From Lentzea albidocapillata subsp. violacea (GTDB lineage Bacteria; Actinomycetota; Actinomycetes; Mycobacteriales; Pseudonocardiaceae): 64,000 bases of DNA. The position numbers and the translations under genes were made by a program. Under the pieces are notes generated by a model. The model saw nothing but the letters and a program-made list of their open reading frames with translations, ran no database searches and was not told the DNA's origin. The stretch covers positions 62,001 to 126,000 of the forward strand of contig NZ_FNET01000021.1 in NCBI RefSeq assembly GCF_900100275.1. Direction: 5' to 3'. Below, piece after piece: positions 1 to 11,646 of the stretch (position 1 is the stretch's first letter; each line of letters starts with the position of its first letter).

Positions 1-68
1 GTCCGGGTGACAGCTCCTGGGCACATCTCACAGCGGACCGGGAATTCCTCACCGGCTGTACTACGGCT

Positions 69-94
69 CTAGTGAGACTCCACTGTCTCACTAG
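69..94 (-). terminator. Hairpin terminator after the uvrA operon
   Basis: Perfect inverted repeat with 10-bp arms (CTAGTGAGAC at 69-78 and its complement at 85-94) and a 6-base loop. It lies 12 bp beyond the stop of the last gene of the leftward uvrA unit. There is no T tract, as is common for actinobacterial hairpin terminators. Nothing else is visible in positions 1-105. Confidence 0.6.
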
Positions 95-105
95 GCCGCA
101 CGAGT

Positions 106-287
106 TCACTTGTCGACTAGATGAGGAAGCCGTTCCAGGGCCCGCAACCAACCGACAGCCGCGACGCGGCGGAGTGCCTGCTCCGACGAGTCGAGCACCT
201 CAACGAGGCTGAAGGGGTACGCCGTGGGCTCGCCGCGCGACGCCTGAAGGGCGCGCTCGCGGTGGGCCAGCGCATCGAGTGGGATCA

Positions 288-291
<4 letters not shown>
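106..291 (-). CDS. Small hypothetical protein translationally coupled to uvrA
   Basis: A 61-codon frame begins at GTG 291 (or the adjacent ATG 288) and overlaps the uvrA stop codon, so the two are likely translated together. The product is a short, mostly helical, basic protein with no signal peptide or membrane segment and no family I recognise. A hairpin terminator follows directly, which supports its being the last gene of the uvrA transcript. It could also be a fortuitous open frame in the 3' leader; coupling and the terminator position favour a real gene. Confidence 0.5.
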
Positions 292-3203
<2,912 letters not shown>

Positions 3204-3214
3204 GCCACCCTCTC

Positions 3215-3230
3215 CCGAACAAGCGTTCGA
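3215..3230. promoter_or_regulatory. LexA (SOS) box upstream of uvrA
   Basis: CCGAACAAGCGTTCGA matches the actinobacterial/Gram-positive SOS palindrome (CGAAC-N4-GTTCG) in both half-sites. It ends 12 bp upstream of the uvrA GTG at 3203 and sits in the divergent interval between uvrA and the MDMPI gene at 3393. LexA control of uvrA is well established in related bacteria; the site itself is read directly from the sequence. Confidence 0.8.
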
Positions 3231-3392
3231 AGAGTACTAGCATCGGATTGGAGGCTGCGACCGACCCGCCGACCATGCTAGGGCGCACCCCTGACAAAAA
3301 CGGTTCTGGTGGCTATCTCATTCCCCTGAGCTGGCATTACGCATAGGCTGGACGCTTCGATCACGAGCCTCAACGTCGGGGAGAGGCAGCAC

Positions 3393-4145
3393 ATGACCTA
3401 CACGCCGTCCACGCAGCACACGTCCGTACCTGCACCGCGAGGGGTGCCCGACCGGCACATCACCGCCGTGCGGGAGGCGACGGACGTGCTGTACGAGGTC
3501 GTCGAGGAGCTGGACGAGGCCGCGGTGCGCGGCCAGAGCCTGCTGCCCGGCTGGACCCGCGGACACGTCATCACCCACCTCGCGCGCAACGCCGACGCGC
3601 TGGTGAACCTGCTCACCTGGGCGAAGACCGGGGTCGAGCATCAGGCCTACGCGTCGCGCACGGATCGCGACGCCGACATCGAAGAGGGTGCCCGCCGGCT
3701 TCTGCAGGTACTCAAGGCCGACCTGGACTCCGCCTGCCAGCGGTTCGACGTCGCGTGCCGGGAGTTCCCGGCGCACGCGTGGCGTTCGGAGGTCACCGCG
3801 CCCAAGGGCCAGTCGATCCCGGCGTCCACGGTGCCGTTGTTCCGCCTGCGCGAGATCTGGATCCACCTCATCGACCTGGACGCGGGCGTCGGGTTCGCCG
3901 ACCTGCCCGCCGATTTCGTCGAGGAGTTCCTCGACGACGCGGTGAAGCAGTTCGAGGGCAGGGTCGACCCGTTCGGCATCGAGGTGACCCTGCCCGACGG
4001 CAGTCAGCGCAGCTGGACCGTCAGCGGTCCGGTGAGCCGCAACTCCGTCAGCGGGTCGGCGAGCGCCGTCCTGGGATGGCTGACAGGCCGGACCGACGGC
4101 TCCGGCCTGCGCGGAGAGCTGCCGGACCTGCCCGACTGGATCTGA
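3393..4145 (+). CDS. Maleylpyruvate isomerase-family, mycothiol-dependent enzyme
   Basis: 250-residue MDMPI/DinB-like protein. Residues about 24-160 form the N-terminal four-helix metal-binding domain, with the family hallmark GWTRGHVITHLARNAD (His ligands) and a further WIHLIDLD motif near residue 153; the C-terminal MDMPI domain follows. Members act on small thiol-linked substrates with mycothiol as cofactor; the actual substrate cannot be read here. Start is ATG after a GGGGAGAGG ribosome site. The 3' end overlaps the convergent acyltransferase gene by about 140 bp. Confidence 0.85.
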   Translation: MTYTPSTQHTSVPAPRGVPDRHITAVREATDVLYEVVEELDEAAVRGQSLLPGWTRGHVITHLARNADALVNLLTWAKTGVEHQAYASRTDRDADIEEGARRLLQVLKADLDSACQRFDVACREFPAHAWRSEVTAPKGQSIPASTVPLFRLREIWIHLIDLDAGVGFADLPADFVEEFLDDAVKQFEGRVDPFGIEVTLPDGSQRSWTVSGPVSRNSVSGSASAVLGWLTGRTDGSGLRGELPDLPDWI

Positions 4146-5152
4146 GTGAGCAGCCTGTAGGCGGGGCGTTCGACGAACTTCGTCATCGCCCAGCCGAGCA
4201 CCAGCGCCGAGGTGACGAAGCCGGCGAGGAGCCACCAGGACCGCAGCCCAACGGCGTGCATGCGGTCCATCACCACGGTGCCGATCTGCTGGTGCACGAG
4301 GTAGACCCCGTACGAGATGCCCGCGAGCCACGTCACGGGCCGCGCGATGGGCGTGAAGAACACCCAGTCGGGGCCGGCGGCCGCCGCACACACCATGAGT
4401 AGCAACACGGCGAAGCCGAGCGTCGACCCGTACTCGGTCGTGTGAATCGCCTGCGCGACCAGCGTGGCCGTCAGGAGCGCGGCGAGGTGCGGCGTCCTGA
4501 GCCTGTCCTTGTGCCAGAGCCAGATCGCGATTCCGGCCGCGAACAACTGCGCCCTGTGCAGCGCGAGACCGTTGTAGACCACGAACAACGCGTGCGAGTG
4601 GTCCAGCAACGGCCTCATCAGCAACGGCGTGACGACGAGTGCCCACAGGAAGCCCCGGAGCGGGGTACCTCTCAGGAACTTCACGAGCACGGCACCGGCG
4701 ACGAACGCGGTGAGCTGCACCGGCACGGTCCAGTAGGCGAAGTCGACGATGTCAACGTCCGGCATCCACTGGTTGATCAGCAACAGGTTGTAGACGACGT
4801 CTCTGCCGTCGAGCTGGCTCCACCCCTCCGGCGCGATCCATCTCTGCACCGCGAACGTGAGCAGCACCGCCGCCATGTACGCGGGCAGCAGTCTGGCGAG
4901 TCTTCTCCACAGGAACCGCCCTGACTTGCCGCTGTCGAGCGACACACAGGCGAAGAACGCCGAGACGACCATCAACGTGCTGGCGCCCATCGACATCGGG
5001 AAGGTGAACGGCAACGGCCCGAGGTCGGGATGGCTGCTGACGCTCGTGAGCGTGGCGTGGTGGAGCAACACGCACCCGATGGCGACGACGCGGAGGACGT
5101 CCCAGCTGACCCTGCGGGCAGTCCGGGGCTGCTGTCGTTGCGCTGGAATCAC
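4004..5152 (-). CDS. Acyltransferase family 3 membrane protein
   Basis: 382 residues with about ten hydrophobic helices. The N-terminal RRVSWDVLRVVAIGCVLLHH is the acyltransferase-3 opening with an R-x-L-A-like loop and the conserved His pair. This family O-acylates sugars, peptidoglycan or secondary metabolites at the membrane; the substrate is unknown here. The C-terminal 45 residues are read across the end of the convergent MDMPI gene and are polar and Arg/Pro rich, so the natural stop was probably lost and the tail extended. Start GTG 5152. Confidence 0.82.
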   Translation of the reverse strand: MIPAQRQQPRTARRVSWDVLRVVAIGCVLLHHATLTSVSSHPDLGPLPFTFPMSMGASTLMVVSAFFACVSLDSGKSGRFLWRRLARLLPAYMAAVLLTFAVQRWIAPEGWSQLDGRDVVYNLLLINQWMPDVDIVDFAYWTVPVQLTAFVAGAVLVKFLRGTPLRGFLWALVVTPLLMRPLLDHSHALFVVYNGLALHRAQLFAAGIAIWLWHKDRLRTPHLAALLTATLVAQAIHTTEYGSTLGFAVLLLMVCAAAAGPDWVFFTPIARPVTWLAGISYGVYLVHQQIGTVVMDRMHAVGLRSWWLLAGFVTSALVLGWAMTKFVERPAYRLLTQIQSGRSGSSPRRPEPSVRPVSHPRTALADPLTELRLTGPLTVQLR

Positions 5153-5290
5153 GAGAGGCGGGGACCTGTTCGTTGGTGCTTTCGGGGCAAGCGGCGACTA
5201 TGAGTCGACCTTTACTTACCCTATGAGTGCAACCTGTATGCAACCTGAAGGTGTGCGCTGCACCGCTTCGAACGACTACCGTCAGCCACC

Positions 5291-5968
5291 GTGGACGTAC
5301 ACGAGAACTACACCGGACACGTCGATCCAGAGGGTCCCGCGGCCCGCCGCACCCTGGCCGCGCTGACCATCACGAAGATCTCCGTCGGCCCGATGGACAA
5401 CAACGCCTACCTGCTGGTTTGCCGGTCCACGAACGAAGCGTTGCTCATCGACGCGGCGAACGACCACGAGCGCCTGTCGGACCTGCTGGGCTTCCTCCCG
5501 GACCGCCCGCGGCTGCGCACGATCGTGACGACGCACCAGCACGCCGATCACTGGCAGGCACTCGGAGCACTGGCCGGCGCCCACGGCTCGAACACCGTCG
5601 CCCACGAACTGGACGCCGCCGTCCTCCCCGTCCCGCCGGACGTCCTCGTGGACCACGGCGACACCATCAACGTGGGAGAAGTCCCGCTTTCGATCATCCA
5701 CCTGCGCGGCCACACACCGGGCTCGATCGCGGTCCTCTACGACGACCCGGACGGCCGCCCGCACCTCTTCACCGGAGATTCACTCTTTCCGGGGGGTGTG
5801 GGGAAGACCACGTCCGCCGACAACTTCGCGTCGCTGATCAACGACGTGGAGGACCGGGTGTTCGCGGTGCTGCCCGACGACACGTGGTTCTACCCCGGTC
5901 ACGGCGACGACTCGACGCTCGGCAAGGAGCGCCCCTCACTCCCGGAGTGGCGTTCCCGGGGCTGGTAG
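5291..5968 (+). CDS. MBL-fold metallo-hydrolase (glyoxalase II-like)
   Basis: 225-residue metallo-beta-lactamase-fold hydrolase. Metal motifs are visible: THQHADHW (HxHxDH) near residue 80, HLRGHTPGS with the third His near 139, FTGDSLFPG with the bridging Asp near 162, and FYPGHGDDS at 202. The N-terminus, with YTGHVDPEGPAARR then SVGPMDNNAYLL, is typical of the copy that lies beside uvrA in actinobacteria (from memory the M. tuberculosis Rv1637c position). It likely hydrolyses thioesters of mycothiol or related compounds. GTG start; overlaps the convergent membrane-protein gene by 70 bp. Confidence 0.85.
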   Translation: MDVHENYTGHVDPEGPAARRTLAALTITKISVGPMDNNAYLLVCRSTNEALLIDAANDHERLSDLLGFLPDRPRLRTIVTTHQHADHWQALGALAGAHGSNTVAHELDAAVLPVPPDVLVDHGDTINVGEVPLSIIHLRGHTPGSIAVLYDDPDGRPHLFTGDSLFPGGVGKTTSADNFASLINDVEDRVFAVLPDDTWFYPGHGDDSTLGKERPSLPEWRSRGW

Positions 5969-7191
5969 AGGCCCACGGCCAGGGCCAAGGCGGCGAGCAC
6001 GAGCAGCACGACCCACACGGAGATGTAGTACTGCTCCGGGAACTGGGTCGTGCTCTTCTCGTAGGCGAGCCACGGCTGGACCAGCTGACGGAAGGCCAGC
6101 GTGAAGCCGATCAGCAACGGCCCGAGCGCGACGGGCAGCGCGCGGAGGTCCACCAGTGCGGGGGTGGCCGCGGCGACGGCGGAGGTCACGGCCAGCACAC
6201 CCAGCGCGACGATCAGCGAGCCGAGCGCGCTGTGGGTCATGTCCGAGTAGGAACCGGTGACCTCGGCGACCAGCCCCATGACGGCGGCGAGTACGGCGCA
6301 GGCGGCGGTACCGGCCACGGTCGACCGGCCGAGCTGCGCGGCGAGGATTCCGGCGCCCAGGCCGACCACGGCGGCCGGTGCGTACGTGCCGAACTGGCTG
6401 GCGGAGAAGTAGAGCCCGAAGTTGAGGGGCGCGGCCACGGCGAGCAACACGAGGCCCGCGGTCATGGTCCTGAGGAACGCTCCCCTGCCCAGGGCGAGTG
6501 TGAGGCCGGCGGTGCAGAGCAGCAGTGCCACGCCCGCGGCCGCTCGTGCCAGCGGCAGCACCAGTTCCTGCTGCAGCAGGATCCCGGCTCCCAGGAGCAC
6601 GAGCGGCAACAGTGCCGCCGCGGTTCCCGAGATGGCGGCGCGGCGGCTGATGGGTTCGGATCGTGGCGCCTTGTCCGTGTGCACGGCGTGGACCGCGAGG
6701 ACGGCGCCGAGCACACCGAGCCCTGCCAGCGCGAACACGACTGCCGTCGGGGGAATCGTGCTGTCCAGCCAGTCCATGCCGCGGAACAGCGTGGCCAGCA
6801 CCTGGACGCCGACCACGGTCGCGGCCATCGCGGCGTCGCGGGTGACGGCCAGCACGCCGATGACGATCAGCACCGCACCGGCGACGCCCAGCGCGTCGAT
6901 GATGCCGGAGGTGCCCGGCCTCAGACTGAAGATGTGCACCTGCGACTCGACCGACGCGACCAGCACACCAGCGCTGCCCAGGACGAGCAGCCACTGCCAG
7001 TGCCTCGTGAGCCACACGCCGGCGATCACCGCTATCGCCGGGAGGCCCAGCGTCGCGACGGAGTACTTGCTGACGCCGAAGTGCGCGCCGTGTGTCGACA
7101 GCAGGGCGTGGTCGCTGACGTTGAAAAGAGCGAGGAGCACCAGCGCCACCGGGCCCCAGAGCCATGCGAGCTCGCGGCGATTGTTCTGCAC
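5899..7191 (-). CDS. Polytopic membrane protein of unknown function
   Basis: About 430 residues with roughly twelve hydrophobic segments separated by short loops, and an Arg-rich N-terminus before the first helix (ELAWLWGPVALVLLALF). One cytoplasmic stretch near residue 165 (HTDKAPRSEPISRR) divides the protein into two halves. No transporter signature or catalytic motif is seen. A GTG at 7191 is preferred to the upstream TTG 7200. The C-terminus (RERHSGSEGRSLPSVESSP) is polar and overlaps the end of the MBL gene, suggesting late extension. Confidence 0.72.
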   Translation of the reverse strand: MQNNRRELAWLWGPVALVLLALFNVSDHALLSTHGAHFGVSKYSVATLGLPAIAVIAGVWLTRHWQWLLVLGSAGVLVASVESQVHIFSLRPGTSGIIDALGVAGAVLIVIGVLAVTRDAAMAATVVGVQVLATLFRGMDWLDSTIPPTAVVFALAGLGVLGAVLAVHAVHTDKAPRSEPISRRAAISGTAAALLPLVLLGAGILLQQELVLPLARAAAGVALLLCTAGLTLALGRGAFLRTMTAGLVLLAVAAPLNFGLYFSASQFGTYAPAAVVGLGAGILAAQLGRSTVAGTAACAVLAAVMGLVAEVTGSYSDMTHSALGSLIVALGVLAVTSAVAAATPALVDLRALPVALGPLLIGFTLAFRQLVQPWLAYEKSTTQFPEQYYISVWVVLLVLAALALAVGLYQPRERHSGSEGRSLPSVESSP

Positions 7192-7230
7192 GGCGCGCAA
7201 TCTAGCGCGGCGGACGTGGTGGTTCCGGCG

Positions 7231-7812
7231 TCAGTTGACCACGTCGAGCAGGTCCAGATATCCGGTGGTCGTGCGCCACAGGGCGTCGGAGTACGGCGTG
7301 AGCTTGCCGGGGCTCCAGCGGTGGTCGGTGTAGGCCTGGTTCTCGCGCCGCAACGCCCTCAGGCTCACCGCGAACTCGTCCTCGACGCGCTGCCGCAGGT
7401 CTTCCGCCGACGGCGCGGCCAGGCGCACGAGCTCACCCGTGCCGTCGCTGACCGCGACGAGCGCTTCCTCGTTGATGCCGTCCGCCGCGCTCCAGACCAG
7501 CGCGGGCCGTTCGATGCGGTGGTTCCACACCGGAGCGTCCTTCGACCGCCACAGCGCCTCGAACGGGTTGCGCGACAGCCGCGTCGAGTTCGCCCAGTGC
7601 TCGGCCCCGACCGGTTCGCTCATCCACGGCACCTCCTCGACCGGCAGGTCCGTCACCAGCGCGACCTCGATGGCGTCGACATCCCGGGGGACGTCGAGCA
7701 GCTCGCCGAACACCCACACCTCGACCACCTGGAAGCGGAAGAACGAGGCCGGCAGCTCGCCGCACTTCTCGGCGAGTTCGGCCAGGTGGTGCACAGCGCG
7801 AGTCCATTTCAC
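7231..7812 (-). CDS. Uncharacterised protein, nucleotidyltransferase-like start (DUF7711-like?)
   Basis: 193 residues from GTG 7812, beginning KWTRAVHHLAELAEKC. The stretch VEVWVFGELL...DAIEVALVTDLP (residues about 30-50) resembles the 'predicted nucleotidyltransferase' start of a small actinobacterial family I recall as DUF7711; assignment is tentative. Trp-rich later part (VPWMSEPVGAEHWANSTRL; PVWNHRIERPALVWSA). An ATG at 7824 is possible but would overlap the amidase start. The frame continues open upstream only because it is antisense to the amidase. Confidence 0.68.
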   Translation of the reverse strand: MKWTRAVHHLAELAEKCGELPASFFRFQVVEVWVFGELLDVPRDVDAIEVALVTDLPVEEVPWMSEPVGAEHWANSTRLSRNPFEALWRSKDAPVWNHRIERPALVWSAADGINEEALVAVSDGTGELVRLAAPSAEDLRQRVEDEFAVSLRALRRENQAYTDHRWSPGKLTPYSDALWRTTTGYLDLLDVVN

Positions 7813-7822
7813 GAGGTGGATC

Positions 7823-8785
7823 ATGCCTGACCGCGTGGCCGAGGCGATGGCACGGCTGGCGTCGGTGGAACCCACGCTGTGTGCGTTCCACGAGGTCTTC
7901 CGCACACCCTCTCTTGAGGTCGACCCTTCGCTGCCGTTCGCGGGCATGCCCATCGCGGTGAAGCGAGGCGAACGCCGAAGCCACCGGGAAGCGTTGGTGG
8001 CCATGGGTTGCGTGCCGATCGGCCTGACCACCACGCCCGATGGCAGCACCCCGTGGCAGACGTGGGGCCGCAACTCTCGCGGTCTCACCCGCAACCCATG
8101 GAACCTGAACCGCACACCGGGCGGTTCGTCCGCGGGTTCGGCCGTCGCGGTGGCGTCCGGCATCGTGCCGCTGGCCACCGGCGTGGACGGCGCGGGCTCG
8201 ATCCGCGTCCCTGCCGCGTGGTGCGGCGTCCTCGGCCTGAAGACGACCTCGTCCGAACGTGCGGCGGTCGGCGTCTTCACCCGCGACCCGTCCCTGCTCG
8301 CGACCTACCTCGGCATCACCGAGGTCAGCTCGCCCTCCGCCGTCTGGTCCACAGACCTGGGCTTCGCCGCGGTCGACGACGAACAGGCGTCGATCGCCTG
8401 GCAGGCGGCCGCCGTCCTGCGCCCGCGCCCCGTCTCGCTGTCACTCAAGGACCCCGCCTCCGACTGGTTCGCGGACCGCTGCGGCCCGAATCCGGTGCTG
8501 GACTCGTTGTTCGAGACCACGGACCTGCTGCTCACGCCGACCACCCCCGGCCCGCCGCACGGGCACGACGGCCCGGGTCTGCGCATCAACACGGCGCTGA
8601 CGTGGGCGTTCAACCTCAGCGGACACCCGGCGATCAGCATCCCGGCCGGGTTCGACTCGTGCGGCCTGCCGGTCGGGCTGCAGGCCGTGGCGCGGCACGG
8701 CCGGGAAGCGGACCTGGTCGCCGCCGCCCGTGCCGTTCTACAGATTCACCCGATCGAGTGCTTTGGTCCCAATTCACCTCGCTGA
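7823..8785 (+). CDS. Short amidase-signature-family protein
   Basis: 320 residues, well below the usual 450-500 of the family. Amidase-signature features are present: the catalytic Lys in GMPIAVK near residue 37, the Gly/Ser block TPGGSSAGSAVAVASG near 98 containing the cis-Ser and its following Ser region, and the GVDGAGSIRVPAAWCGVLGLKTT segment holding the nucleophile Ser. C-terminal HPAISIPAGFDSCGLPVGLQ is also typical. It hydrolyses an amide bond; substrate unknown. Start ATG follows GAGGTGG. Divergent from the DUF gene with starts only about 10 bp apart. Confidence 0.82.
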   Translation: MPDRVAEAMARLASVEPTLCAFHEVFRTPSLEVDPSLPFAGMPIAVKRGERRSHREALVAMGCVPIGLTTTPDGSTPWQTWGRNSRGLTRNPWNLNRTPGGSSAGSAVAVASGIVPLATGVDGAGSIRVPAAWCGVLGLKTTSSERAAVGVFTRDPSLLATYLGITEVSSPSAVWSTDLGFAAVDDEQASIAWQAAAVLRPRPVSLSLKDPASDWFADRCGPNPVLDSLFETTDLLLTPTTPGPPHGHDGPGLRINTALTWAFNLSGHPAISIPAGFDSCGLPVGLQAVARHGREADLVAAARAVLQIHPIECFGPNSPR

Positions 8786-8829
8786 TCACGGCCCATGCGG
8801 TGTCCTCGTCACCCCGAAGGAGGCCACGG

Positions 8830-9483
8830 ATGACGCGAAGAATCGGCGGTGCCGGAGGCGGATCGGATCCGGGAGCAGGCAAGGCCGGCGCGGTGGTGGC
8901 GGCCGGGGTGCTAGCGGTGTCGCTCACGGCGGGCGGCGGACTGTCGCTCAGTGGCGGCGCGTCCACGACCACCGTCGACTCGGCCGGGGTCAACCTCACC
9001 AGGGCCAAGTCTGAGGGCAGGAAGGCCGCCCGCAACAGCGACGCGGACGGCGCGTGGCGTCAGCTGAACATGCGGACGCTCAAGCGCACGGCCGCACCCG
9101 CGCTGGAGTGCGTGTCGCATTCTTTCGGTCAGGTGCGGGAGCACTTCACCCGCAACCCGTGCCGGTCGCTCGATCGGACGCTCTTCGCCGTCGGCGACGA
9201 CCGGGGCAACGTCGCGGTGGTGTCCGTGGCGTGGGTCGGCTTCCGGAACCGGCGCGACGCGGGAGAGTTCAAGAAACTGATCGACGTGCACGGCACGGGA
9301 GACGTCAGCCCGCTCGCCACCCCGTTGCTCGGCTTGGCGAACATCCGCTTCTCCGGGCTGAACTACGCGTCCCGGACGGACGGCAGCAAGGTCGTGATCG
9401 CCGAGACCGAGTCCGCGTCCGGGCAGGTGAGCCGTGAGACGCTGGACGCCATGGCGGACATGGCGAGCTGGCTGCCGCACTAG
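8830..9483 (+). CDS. Membrane-anchored secreted hypothetical protein
   Basis: 217 residues after a strong AAGGAGG site. A short Arg/Gly leader is followed by one hydrophobic stretch (AGAVVAAGVLAVSLTAGG, residues about 20-37) acting as signal or anchor; the rest is extracytoplasmic. Two cysteines (ECVSHSFG, NPCRSLDR) may form a disulphide. No known domain is recognised. It stands between the amidase and DUF1801 genes in the same direction. Confidence 0.72.
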   Translation: MTRRIGGAGGGSDPGAGKAGAVVAAGVLAVSLTAGGGLSLSGGASTTTVDSAGVNLTRAKSEGRKAARNSDADGAWRQLNMRTLKRTAAPALECVSHSFGQVREHFTRNPCRSLDRTLFAVGDDRGNVAVVSVAWVGFRNRRDAGEFKKLIDVHGTGDVSPLATPLLGLANIRFSGLNYASRTDGSKVVIAETESASGQVSRETLDAMADMASWLPH

Positions 9484-9534
9484 ACCGCCCACGGCACGAT
9501 GTCGAGAAACGGCGAGAGGCTGCGACACAGGGCT

Positions 9535-9912
9535 ATGGACACACGTGTTGACGACTACATCGCCGGGCTGCCGGACTGGCAGCAGGACATCTGCCGCGAG
9601 GTGCGCAGGCTCGTGCACGAGGCCGACCCGGACGTCGAGGAGACGATCAAGTTCACGAACCGGCCCTACTTCGTGCTGGACGGCAACGTGTGTGCGTTGC
9701 TCGGCACCAAGGACCACGTGAATGTGATGCTCTACGACAAGGCGATCGTGCCGGACCCGCACAACATCATCACGAGCGGCCACGGCAACAAGACCGCGCG
9801 CATGATCTCCGTGTACCGCGACCAGCCGATCAACGCTCCGGCGCTCGTCGAGATGTTCCGCCACATCATCGCGAACAACCGTCAGCGCAAGGGTGTCGGA
9901 CCGCGTCGGTAG
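9535..9912 (+). CDS. DUF1801 domain protein
   Basis: 125 residues from ATG 9535 (MDTRVDDYIAGLPDWQQDIC). The pattern ADPDVEETIKFTNRPYFVLDGNVCALLG and the later NIITSGHGNKTARMISV correspond to the DUF1801/YdhG-type alpha-beta fold, sometimes called iron-chaperone-like; no biochemical role is settled. An in-frame ATG at 9499 gives 12 extra Arg-rich residues and is less likely. Followed after 11 bp by the RNase HI gene. Confidence 0.82.
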   Translation: MDTRVDDYIAGLPDWQQDICREVRRLVHEADPDVEETIKFTNRPYFVLDGNVCALLGTKDHVNVMLYDKAIVPDPHNIITSGHGNKTARMISVYRDQPINAPALVEMFRHIIANNRQRKGVGPRR

Positions 9913-9923
9913 CCTCATGCCGC

Positions 9924-10619
9924 ATGGAGGTCGAGATCTACACCGACGGTGCGTGCAGTCCCAATCCCGGACCGGGTGGCTGGGGTGCCGTGCTGCGTTA
10001 CGGCGCGCACGAGAAGGACATGTACGGCGGTGACATCGGCCCGACGACGAACAACCGCATGGAACTGATGGCCCCCATCATGGCGTTGGAGAGCCTCACC
10101 CGCCCGTCCACCGTGAACCTGTACACGGACAGCACCTATGTCCGGAACGGCATCACGTCGTGGGTGCACGGCTGGAAGTCGAACGGCTGGCTCACGAAGG
10201 CCCGTGAGCCGGTCAAGAACTCCGACCTGTGGCGCCGCCTGGAGGAAGCCGCCGACCGGCACGAGGTCGAGTGGCACTGGGTCAAGGGCCACTCGGGTCA
10301 CCCGGAGAACGAGCGCGCCGACCGTCTCGCCGTGCGCGGTGTCGAAGAAGTGACGGGGCGTGAAGTCAAGCAGCCCCAGGCGAAGCCGAAGAAGGCCGCG
10401 AAGCCCAAGCAGCCGCGCGAACTGAGCGGCGAACCGTGCGGCGCGCCCACGAAGAAGGGCACGCCCTGCCCGATCACGGCGGGCTCGAACGGCCTGTGTC
10501 ACATCCACGACCCGGCGTTGCAGTGCGGTGCCACCACGAAGAAGGGCACGCCGTGCTCCATCGCCACCGGCGGCGGCCGGTGCGACCGCCACCAGAACGC
10601 GCTCGAACTGTTCGCGTGA
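9924..10619 (+). CDS. rnhA: Ribonuclease HI with two C-terminal zinc-knuckle-like repeats
   Basis: 231 residues. Residues 1-145 are a complete RNase HI domain that cuts RNA in RNA-DNA hybrids: EIYTDGACSPNPGPGGWG (first Asp), NNRMELMAPIMALE (Glu), NLYTDSTY (Asp) and the GHSGHPENERAD loop (His, Asp). A Lys/Pro/Gln linker (KQPQAKPKKAAKPKQP) follows. Two tandem motifs then appear: CGAPTKKGTPC-x10-CHIH and CGATTKKGTPC-x9-CDRH. Each has the Cys-Cys-Cys-His spacing of a small zinc-binding module. This tail is absent from the standard enzyme (about 150 residues) and may bind nucleic acid. Confidence 0.93.
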   Translation: MEVEIYTDGACSPNPGPGGWGAVLRYGAHEKDMYGGDIGPTTNNRMELMAPIMALESLTRPSTVNLYTDSTYVRNGITSWVHGWKSNGWLTKAREPVKNSDLWRRLEEAADRHEVEWHWVKGHSGHPENERADRLAVRGVEEVTGREVKQPQAKPKKAAKPKQPRELSGEPCGAPTKKGTPCPITAGSNGLCHIHDPALQCGATTKKGTPCSIATGGGRCDRHQNALELFA

Positions 10620-10640
10620 GCGCTCGCGAACCGGCGTAGC

Positions 10641-11028
10641 GTCGCCGACGCGCTCCCCGAATCCGCCAGGCCGGTGCTGGAGTCCAAGGCACTCGGCCAC
10701 CTCCTGACGCTCGGCCAGGACGGTTCCCCGCAGGTCACCATCGTCTGGCTGGGCTGGACGACGAGATCGTCTCCGGTCACCTGGCGCAGCACCAGAAGGT
10801 GCGCAACATCCGCAACGACGGCCGGGTTGTACTGTCGGTCGAGACGCCCAACGTCAACGACCACGGCCTGCAGGATTACCTCGTCGTCTACGGAACTGCT
10901 CCAACGCCTCGCGCACACCTACCTCGGCCGGGAGGTGAAGTTCCCGTCGATGGACAACCCGCCAGCGGGGGGTCGTCACGCGCATCAAGGTCGACCGCGT
11001 GGCGGGCGTCGGCCCTTGGGCCTCATAA
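10641..11028 (+). pseudogene. Frameshifted PPOX-class (F420-dependent) oxidoreductase
   Basis: Recognisable pyridoxamine-oxidase-like fold split over several frames. LPESARPVLESKALGHLLTLG and GSPQVTIVWLGW are read in one frame from about 10641; QKVRNIRNDGRVVLSVETPN in another from about 10795; LLQRLAHTYLGREVKFPSMDN back in the first; and VTRIKVDRVAGVGPWAS ending at TAA 11028 in the third. Three shifts in 390 bp mean it cannot make the 130-residue enzyme. Either a decayed gene or, less likely, a cluster of sequencing errors. Confidence 0.8.
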
Positions 11029-11646
11029 CGGCTCGTAGCGGGAATCGACAGCAGGCTGACCCGTGTAGTTCGGGCCGGCCCTGTCGTCGGCGCCTAGGTA
11101 GGCGAACGGCAGGCTCGGCCTGCCCTGCCCTTCGAAGCTGACCAGACGCTTGCGCGTGTCGTAGCGGAATCCGTTGTCCCGCAGAGCTTTGGTCAACATA
11201 CGACCAAACGGGGTACCGTCGGCGCGGCGCACACTGGCAACGTCGAAGTTCGCCACGAACCGGCCGGCGGGTGCGAGCCAGGACGCGGCCCGTGCCAGCA
11301 GGCCGAGCTTGTCGCCCACGTAGTGCAGGCCGTGGACGCACGTCACCAGGTCGACGGGCCTAGTGGGCTTCCACTGGTCTACCGGCGCGACGACGAAGCG
11401 CAGTCCGCGACGTGCGCGCACGTGGTGGTCGACCAAATCCACCCCGGTGATCGTCACGTCTTCCCGCGCGGCCTCGGCCAGCGCCTTTCCCGAACCGCAG
11501 CACAGGTCCACCCACCAGGCACCCGGTCTCAACGCGAGATCGCTTCCCAGTTCGCGGCGGTAGCTCACCAGACCTCGTTCGCGGTTCATCTCGCAGTTCG
11601 CGACGACCGGCGAACTCCACAGCGCCTCGTCGTCCAGCAGGCTCAC
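11023..11646 (-). CDS. Class I SAM-dependent methyltransferase
   Basis: 207 residues from GTG 11646, whose GTGA overlaps the stop of the upstream aminotransferase, so the two are co-translated. The motif WWVDLCCGSGKALAEAA (SAM-binding loop, near residue 45), the acidic ITGVDLVDHH, and PVDLVTCVHGLHYV follow the class I fold order. The early CEMNRERGLVSYRREL is typical of actinobacterial small-molecule methyltransferases. Substrate unknown. Ends convergently against the PPOX remnant, overlapping by 6 bp. Confidence 0.85.
   Translation of the reverse strand: MSLLDDEALWSSPVVANCEMNRERGLVSYRRELGSDLALRPGAWWVDLCCGSGKALAEAAREDVTITGVDLVDHHVRARRGLRFVVAPVDQWKPTRPVDLVTCVHGLHYVGDKLGLLARAASWLAPAGRFVANFDVASVRRADGTPFGRMLTKALRDNGFRYDTRKRLVSFEGQGRPSLPFAYLGADDRAGPNYTGQPAVDSRYEPL

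Noticed and set aside
5227..7830. 867-codon frame on the plus strand across the MBL and membrane-protein genes
   Set aside because: Low-complexity Arg/Gly/Gln translation; the MBL and polytopic membrane genes in other frames explain the region.
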